Positions 56,705-64,000 of a stretch of DNA of 64,000 nucleotides are shown piece after piece. Source of the stretch: Metellina segmentata (Eukaryota > Arthropoda > Arachnida > Araneae > Tetragnathidae); assembly GCA_947359465.1 (NCBI GenBank), contig OX375878.1:84113627-84177626 (forward strand). The letters run 5' to 3'. The translations under genes and the position numbers were made by a program. Every line of letters starts with the position of its first letter. The first letter of the stretch is position 1. The notes beneath the pieces were generated by a model. The model worked only from the letters and a program-made list of their open reading frames with translations. It was not told the DNA's origin and made no database searches.

Positions 56705-59700
56705 GCTTATTGTACCTACAGCACTTCTCAATGTTGGTAATAAAGATATATTTAAACAGGAATTTAAGTATAATGTTTTGGAAGGGTGATATTCTTTAGA
56801 GTGAAATTGCTCAAGTTTGGAAGTATGTGTTTTTTTAATAACTCATGTTTAGACAAGCTGCGAAAACTTTGAATGGGCGCAGTATAAAAAAAACATTACA
56901 CATAGAATGAACATGTGTGTAAGAAAATATACTTAGTCATCACTTTAAACAGATGACTGGTTCAGAACATTACTTTTTAAATTCATTTTATGAAACTAGG
57001 CTATTTGGCAATCTGAATAACAGCAGATTTATTTATCTTTCACTCATAGATTGTAGGGGACGCATTTAACCATCAATAACCGTCTTGTCATATTAAGCGA
57101 AGTAATAAATGAAGTTAGACTCAAGGCACGCAAAAGTATATTAAAAAAACCAAAAACTGAAGAAGCTTAGATTATACCACAGCAGAGATAATGAAGCTCT
57201 ACAGAGGACGGTATATTTCTCTCAAAGTTAATTTCGTATTCCACGACATACTGGCATTACACGGATAATTATTCTTCCATTTCAAGCATTATACGCTTTA
57301 AACTTTCGTGATTATGCTTTAAGAGATTCAAAATGCAATTATCTCTTTGGCCGAATTAAAATTAATTTGGTGTTTTGGGATCTCCGGCTGAGGAAAAATC
57401 AGAAGAACAAAGCCTCCACCAGCGGCAAGAAGTGTATGAATAGTGTCCGAGGCTGCTCATCAAGAATTTAAATTAGGTATATTAAGACCTTCCTTCCAAC
57501 CTTAACCTAGTCACATTGTTCGCGTGGTTAGAATACTGCAGGAGAGCAGCTCTTCTCTTTATTAATCACCTTTTCTTCAGAGTAACCTTTTGTGACTAAT
57601 TTTGATTTAGTATTCAAATAGTGTTCTGGAGTTACGTCTTGACTACGCAACAGTATTTGGGGAAAGAGAGATACGAAAAAATTGATTTTTAATGATGAAA
57701 AAGTTCAGCCTGTGTACGGTATAAGCGGATGTAAGATTTGTTATCGGATGAAATGAATTGGTTTACAATATCAAACGAAGCTTAGGAAAACAACAATAAA
57801 CGTGCTTAAAAGGTTTATGTTTGAAAAATCCTTTTTAAGTTTTCTTTCACAACTCTTTATACACGGGGCTCACATATGTAACAAATCAGGTACAATTTTA
57901 AAGTAATAAGGAACACCAATGAAAATAAAACAACTAACGAAGAGAACATTTTTAGATAATAAATTAATGATAATTCACGATGGTTGGTTCTCGTATTTTA
58001 GGCGTCCCATTCAAGGAACATGGCCTTTCAAAACAAACTTTTGCAGTTGTTACCCGATTATTATGAAATTTGTTAACTTTTTTCTATCAAAAACAGTTTA
58101 CAAACTATGTGTTTTTTCTAAAAAAGATTCTGCATAGAAGTTTGTCCTAAAAATATTAGGTCGTATATCAAGTTTTGCTAAATTAGCATAACTTGATAAA
58201 TGTCATGCTCATTAATTTTACATGCACTGTCAAAATTTAAATTCACATATAGTAATTTATTTACTAATAAATCGAGTTGATGAAACAGATTTCAAGGTTT
58301 TTATCTATAAAAGATTCAGGTAGATAATTTGAAATCAGATGCGCAGGGAACATTTTGAAATCAGTAGAATGTTAAGAAATCTTATTCGAAAAAACTTTTT
58401 TTTGTAGAAGACTCCCTATAATTATCTATTATATCTCTCTCTTTATGTTATTGATCGTAATTGAAAGATTTTTTGCGATATCCACAGAATTTGATATAAA
58501 TTAATTTGAAACGCTAAAATATAACAATTGATTTTTTTATCTATTTTGGTGATTTTGAAAGTACACTGTCCCTTTAATAGGAAGTAAGAATTACTAATGA
58601 GTTGTACCCTATTTGAAGAAATACATTCTAAGATAAATTGGACAGTTGCCCGCTTCTATGGCGTACTTCTATTAGGAACTACAAGAAGTCTCTTTAACGT
58701 CATTATCAAAAGTAGTAGTCAATTGTACAGGCAAATCAGTTCTTTAATCCAAAGTATTCAACTCAACTAACGTTTCAATGTTGAATAAAACATATAGCCT
58801 ATAATGAGTGGATCAATAGAGTCTGATGCTGTAGTGAGAATCATTAAAACTTCAAAGCATATTTTGTCTGATTGTAAAATGAAAATTTTTATTTAAAGAG
58901 CAATATGTTTCACAGCAAAATCCATTTTGTACTCTTAAAATCTTAAAAGCAGGTTCAATAAAGATATTTCATGTTTTTAATGCTACATGAAAAAGTGGGT
59001 TCTAAAATTAACATTTAGTTTAACAAATATTTTAAGACTTCGAAATTATAGTAAATTGAATAGAATCGAAAATGGTTGTTTATTCTAAAGTTTATTAAAT
59101 ATTGTCCATGTACGCTTAAGGAAAGCAATTAGGTACAAATTGCAAAAGACAAACAGTGATGGTTATTGGATTAAAATGTTGTGTCTAGTGTGGGCTTAAA
59201 ATGAAGTTATACATAGCAACAGTGTATAAAGGAAATTTTGTTAAAGATTTAATCGCTACTTATTGCATTGAACCAATGTACACGCATCCAGCATTATTTT
59301 CTCTCTAAATGGAGATATTAAATATCCATAAAAATTTAAACAATTACTTGGAAACGTTTAGTTAGAATATTGTATTTATTTATTTTTCTTTTATTCAATT
59401 CTTATTCCTTAAAGTTATACACTTAAAAATAGCAGTTTAATTTCAGTACAATTTCGTAAAACGCTTTTAGATTTTAACACGCGGATAAAGAATAATTTAA
59501 TTGGTAATCTATTAGAACGAATGAAATTTTTCTGTCCCCTAAATAGCATGCTGAATAAATGGACAGAACTAATCAATGACCAAACTTATTGAGTTGAAAT
59601 GACATTCATTTACTGAAGTAAACCTTTTTTTATAATTATTTTGATATTGAAAAGAACGTGCAAAGAATAATTTCGTAAATGAGTTGCATGCGTAGTTTAA

Positions 59701-60828
59701 AAGGAGCAGAATAAACAATAACTCGTTTATGTTTGTTCGTTATACAGTCAGCCTAAATGAAAACAACACCTGAATGAAATTGGTGAAAGCACACTAAGAT
59801 AAAGATAATTTACTGTGCTAATATTCTCAACCTAATAAATATTTATGTTCATGAGAAATGGGAAAAAAGAAAAAAAAAGCCTACAATATCTCAAAATCAA
59901 AATCTGCCTCAGAGAAATTCAAGGCATTATTTAAGTATAAATCCAACAGCAAATGTAGTTTTTATAATTTATTGTGCGTTTATTTTGTGTTTTTACAGCT
60001 TAAAGTCTTTTAGGCACTGATTCAATTAATTTTTGCGATAAACCAGAATAAATTCGACCCACACTTCCATTAAAGCTTAATCACATTAGCTCTTTTCGCT
60101 GGAAATGTGATACTCTGGCTTATAACTTTTCAATAACAATATAGTCTGAGGATTGGGAGATGTTTCTAAGACATGGTTGATGTTATACAGCCACAAAAAC
60201 ATTTTTATCCAAGCTTTATATTTGGCATCATTGCCTTAAAAGCAAATGTCATTTTCATTTCCAATTTTTCTCTTGCTTTCTTTATTTTTTTTTTCATTTC
60301 CAACTGTCAATTTTTTTCTTTCTTTCTATAAAATAGTTTTTCCACGCCAAATACCCTATGGATATAATACACAAACCAAAAATAAAAAAGAACCTCTTGT
60401 TTTTAAGGATTCTAAAATTGTGAGAATCTATTTTTTAGTTGAGTTTTTTCAAACTAACTATTTTGATTAATCTGGACCAGGTATTTATATCAATAAAAAA
60501 AATGTTACATAATGAAATATCTTTTTTATTTTAAATACAATTTCGCTCTTCAAGCGTTTTTTCTTGTTTACTATGTTTGTTGTCAAATTTGCTTTTAGGA
60601 AATCTTCCAATCAATCGAAATTTTTTTTATCGTAAGTGTGATTGTTTCTGGGATATATACCTTTATTTCTTATGAACTTAAACACTTATGACAACTTATG
60701 AATTTTAAAGCTTTATCTGCAAGTTTGGAAACACTGAACAATTATGTTTTGTGTTCTTTCGATCCAACGTCCATCCACATTATTGAAATTGTTCAATCGG
60801 CTTTCCTTCATCTTTCTCTTAAATTTAC
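56705..60828. other. Long AT-rich stretch without recognisable gene
   Basis: Four kilobases with no frame carrying known motifs, no TIR pair and no SINE tail seen. 57.35-57.45 kb is slightly less AT-rich. Probably intergenic or intronic. Confidence 0.4.
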
Positions 60829-60830
60829 AA

Positions 60831-61012
60831 GGCCAAGGTAGCCCGGTTGGAAGAGTCGCAGATTAGCAACCGGAGAATTACGAGTTTGAAACCAGGTTCA
60901 ACGAAAGACGGGGACTGGTACATGTTAAATCTGTCTTGACCTGTCTGTGCCAGTAACAAATTCGGCAATGTCGCATGTCTGATGCAAGAGTGCTTAAGTA
61001 AAAAAAAAAAAA
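60831..61012 (+). repeat. tRNA-derived SINE ending in poly(A)
   Basis: The head GGCCAAGGTAGCCCGGTTGG with AAGAGTCGCAGATTAGCAACC (A-box) precedes a B-box-like CGAGTTTGAAACC. The body has GACTGGTACATGTTAAATCT, related to GACTGGGGCACGTTAAATAG in the 53.7-kb SINE. It ends in 13 A. The head therefore looks like the tail-sharing family and the body like the 53.7-kb family. Confidence 0.75.
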
Positions 61013-61014
61013 CA

Positions 61015-61730
61015 TTGTTTTGTTGATTTAGTAATTGATTTATTTTTAGTTATTTTTAATAATTGAGTTGAGCATTAAAATAACTTAAGAAAGGGAATTC
61101 CAAATCATCCTCAAAATAGTCTTTTGTAGTAGTAGTAACCTTAGTTTCACCTTTCGTCATTTTGTAGTTTTGTCATACAGCAAGAATACGATATATGTGA
61201 AATGCATTACATGAATGGATGTGCATGTGAACGATTTGTGTCCAAACTAATTGGTACAAGTTATAAAGATGTCGAAAAGGTGTTAATATAATTATTATAT
61301 TCCACGAAAGACGAAAGGGATTGCATATTCTGATAATTTCTTCAATCTAGAGAACCAATTCAACCCGAGAAAGGTAGGGTAATTTTTCTAGTAATCTAAT
61401 AAAATTCAAGTTCTCATTAGCTCTGTATTGAAATCTCACAACTATATTTAACTTTGATATCAAGAATTCTGAAAGAGAAACGCGACGGCTAGGTTTTTAT
61501 TTTGATGTGAAAGTGTAGTTTTCTATTTACGTTTCATTTCTCATAACAATACCCTGAAGTGCAAGAAAGGCTGATTCAGAGGAGCCTATATGCACGATGC
61601 TTAGCAACGCTACCTATACACATCATTGTTCCCATCTGTTAGTGCATGTGTAAATCAATACATATCTGGAATCATCTAGTTCTTTTTTCATGGTGATGAC
61701 AGCCAGTTATTATAAAAAAAAAAAGATATT
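61015..61730. other. AT-rich stretch without gene
   Basis: It may hold the left end of Tc1 element D, but I could not identify a terminal repeat. Confidence 0.35.
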
Positions 61731-61734
61731 TTCA

Positions 61735-62530
61735 AATATGTTTTAATAGTTGAAGCTCGTGAGACGGGTCATTCCATTTCGGAGATAGAGAAGTTGGAAT
61801 TTGTATGTACTCCCATTTAAAGGGTGAACTGTGACTACAAGAGTTATGGCAAAACGTACAACAGTGGGACAGTAAGAAACTCTTGGTCATCTGTACGAAT
61901 CTTTTCACGCGATAGTCGTGCAAAACTGCTTCAAATAACATAATAATTGAATAATACGCCCTCAAAAAACATTGAGAGGACTGTTTAACATCCCCTCAAA
62001 GATTTAAGCTCGACACTCAACTCAAATTATCTTGAATACTTGACACATAGATATGCGTCTCGCGCGGTATTGGGAATACTTGTTGACCAGAAACGAGTAT
62101 TCTGGCCTTACGAGTCACGTTTCTAACTATTTCGGATAGATAGAAGGAAACCTGTGTGGAGAAAACCCCATGTAGTCATGTTTCACGCATGTCAAAAGGG
62201 AATTGAAAAATCTGGTGGTGGCACCCTAATGTTTTAACTTCCATTCAATAGGGTTCCTGTCAAATTTACAAACGTATCTGCTAGGATAGCTCTATGTGTG
62301 CATCCTTTCTGGCGAGTTACACCCGTTCGTACGCTGTGTCTTTTCTGCTAGGTCCGATCACTTCCTCTCGGACAATTCTCACCTAAGTCACCAGATCTGA
62401 ACGTCATCGAACACACCTAAAATGTCATGCAGGTGTAGAACAGACCAATAGAATAAAATTATGAACCATTCTGGCAGAAAGTTGTTCAATTTCTACAGAA
62501 TACTCACACAAGCTCGTGGAGTTCAAGCCT
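61735..62530 (+). pseudogene. Tc1-family transposase, heavily decayed (element D)
   Basis: The start VEARETGHSISEIEKLEFVC is the first helix-turn-helix of Tc1 transposases. Further on come YGKTYNSGTV and SRDSRAKLLQIT, corresponding to the linker and second DNA-binding region. The first catalytic block is readable as VFWPYESRF, where the family has DESRF, so the catalytic D is Y. Then RRKPVWR follows. Near 62.38 kb LGQFSPKSPDLNVIEHT marks the third catalytic block with its E kept. Stops and frame changes are frequent. It is the most worn of the Tc1 copies together with element A. The end of the readable sequence (near 62.53 kb) touches the start of the satellite array, and no right terminal repeat is seen. 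Confidence 0.82.
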
Positions 62531-62534
62531 TGTT

Positions 62535-64000
62535 GTGTTTCTTGTTGTTGCACATCCCCCTGGTGTAGGAAAGCCTACACCAGGTCCAGAAGGCCCCGTC
62601 GTGCCAGATCCCCATATACTTGCAAAAAGTCCTGATCAACCAACAGCTGCTTATACGAAGCGCCAAGACAGAGAAGAAGGTGATCAGGACTGGCAGGCAG
62701 GGAACAGGAACAAGGAGGGAAAATTCTCTCCCCGTTCTGAAATTTGATACTTTTAAGATGGCCACTTCGAAATCTGGCCATGTTTCTTGTTGTTGCACAT
62801 CCCCCTGGTGTAGGAAAGCCTACACCAGGTCCAGAAGGCCCCGTCGTGCCAGATCCCCATATACTTGCAAAAAGTCCTGATCAACCAACAGCTGCTTATA
62901 CGAAGCGCCAAGACAGAGAAGAAGGTGATCAGGACTGGCAGGTAGGGAACAGGAACAAGGAGGGAAAATTCTCTCCCCGTTCTGAAATTTGATACTTTTA
63001 AGATGGCCACTTCGAAATCTGGCCATGTTTCTTGTTGTTGCACATCCCCCTGGTGTAGGAAAGCCTACACCAGGTCCAGTTCCGTTCTGATACTTTTAAG
63101 ATGGCCACTTCGAAATCTGGCCATGTTTCTTGTTGTTGCACATCCCCCTGGTGTAGGAAAGCCTACACCAGGTCCAGAAGGCCCCGTCGTGCCAGATCCC
63201 CATATACTTGCAAAAAGTCCTGATCAACCAACAGCTGCTTATACGAAGCGCCAAGACAGAGAAGAAGGTGATCAGGACTGGCAGGTAGGGAACAGGAACA
63301 AGGAGGGAAAATTCTCTCCCCGTTCTGAAATTTGATACTTTTAAGATGGCCACTTCGAAATCTGGCCATGTTTCTTGTTGTTGCACATCCCCCTGGTGTA
63401 GGAAAGCCTACACCAGGTCCAGTTCCGTTCTGATACTTTTAAGATGGCCACTTCGAAATCTGGCCATGTTTCTTGTTGTTGCACATCCCCCTGGTGTAGG
63501 AAAGCCTACACCAGGTCCAGAAGGCCCCGTCGTGCCAGATCCCCATATACTTGCAAAAAGTCCTGATCAACCAACAGCTGCTTATACGAAGCGCCAAGAC
63601 AGAGAAGAAGGTGATCAGGACTGGCAGGTAGGGAACAGGAACAAGGAGGGAAAATTCTCTCCCCGTTCTGAAATTTGATACTTTTAAGATGGCCACTTCG
63701 AAATCTGGCCATGTTTCTTGTTGTTGCACATCCCCCTGGTGTAGGAAAGCCTACACCAGGTCCAGTTCCGTTCTGATACTTTTAAGATGGCCACTTCGAA
63801 ATCTGGCCATGTTTCTTGTTGTTGCACATCCCCCTGGTGTAGGAAAGCCTACACCAGGTCCAGAAGGCCCCGTCGTGCCAGATCCCCATATACTTGCAAA
63901 AAGTCCTGATCAACCAACAGCTGCTTATACGAAGCGCCAAGACAGAGAAGAAGGTGATCAGGACTGGCAGGTAGGGAACAGGAACAAGGAGGGAAAATTC
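62535..64000. repeat. Satellite array of 245-bp and 98-bp units
   Basis: The marker CTTGTTGTTGCACATCCCCC occurs at 62541, 62786, 63031, 63129, 63374, 63472, 63717 and 63815. Unit lengths are therefore 245, 245, 98, 245, 98, 245, 98, then a last unit cut by the window end. The 98-bp unit is the 245-bp unit with 147 bp missing between GGTCCAG and TTCTGA. Copies are almost identical. Each 245-bp unit holds three inverted repeats: 11-bp arms with 4-base loop (62559-62569/62574-62584), 10-bp arms (62629-62638/62681-62690) and 7-bp arms (62758-62764/62775-62781). Neither 245 nor 343 is divisible by three, so the open frames inside are not repeat proteins. Confidence 0.95.

Noticed and set aside
62523..63729. 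Repeated 68- to 110-codon frames in the satellite
   Set aside because: Unit lengths 245 and 343 are not multiples of three, so no frame persists across units.

Overview
The window looks like a gene-poor, AT-rich piece of an arthropod nuclear genome, most likely a spider. The evidence is the repeat content: Tc1-type transposons with TA target sites, tRNA-headed SINEs, piggyBac-like and Harbinger-like MITEs, a pogo/Tigger remnant, Ty3/gypsy remnants, and long AT-rich spacers. The Tc1 transposase at 50.3-51.7 kb resembles families I associate with orb-weaver spiders. That is recall, not a search result, so the species is inferred. I see no intact host protein gene, no operon structure, no CRISPR array, and no RNA gene other than tRNA-derived SINE heads.

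Layout. 0-12 kb: SINE pieces sharing one 3' tail; a Harbinger-like MITE pair (2.7 and 9.4 kb); a 600-bp fold-back MITE that split a ~100-bp minisatellite (4.7-5.7 kb). 12.5-13.8 kb: decayed Tc1 element (minus). 16.0-17.6 kb: five tandem copies of a ~312-bp SINE-like unit. 18.7-25.6 kb: copies of a MITE family named A here, a piggyBac-like MITE, an internally deleted pogo/Tigger element, a 310-bp TIR element. 29.1-30.8 kb: a 1.67-kb TIR element whose interior carries an array of a motif found in its own TIRs. 37.2-38.6 kb: complete Tc1 element with four in-frame stops. 40.5-43.6 kb: Ty3/gypsy gag, protease and reverse-transcriptase remnants, with a solo LTR inserted in one of two RT copies. 44-49 kb: minisatellites, dispersed repeats, second piggyBac-like MITE. 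50.3-51.7 kb: the best preserved Tc1 element, three in-frame stops. 53.7-56.7 kb: a full SINE with 13-bp target-site duplication, a perfect 25-bp-arm palindrome, another SINE, and a 174-bp triplication. 60.8-64.0 kb: another SINE, a very decayed Tc1 transposase, then a 245/98-bp satellite array running off the window end.

Nothing here functions as a gene set. The autonomous elements seen are all broken, so the MITEs and SINEs would depend on machinery elsewhere in the genome. The value of the window is its record of insertions and tandem amplification: two nested insertions with clear before/after structure, SINE-to-satellite conversion, motif amplification inside a TIR element, and a hairpin-rich satellite beside a dead transposon.
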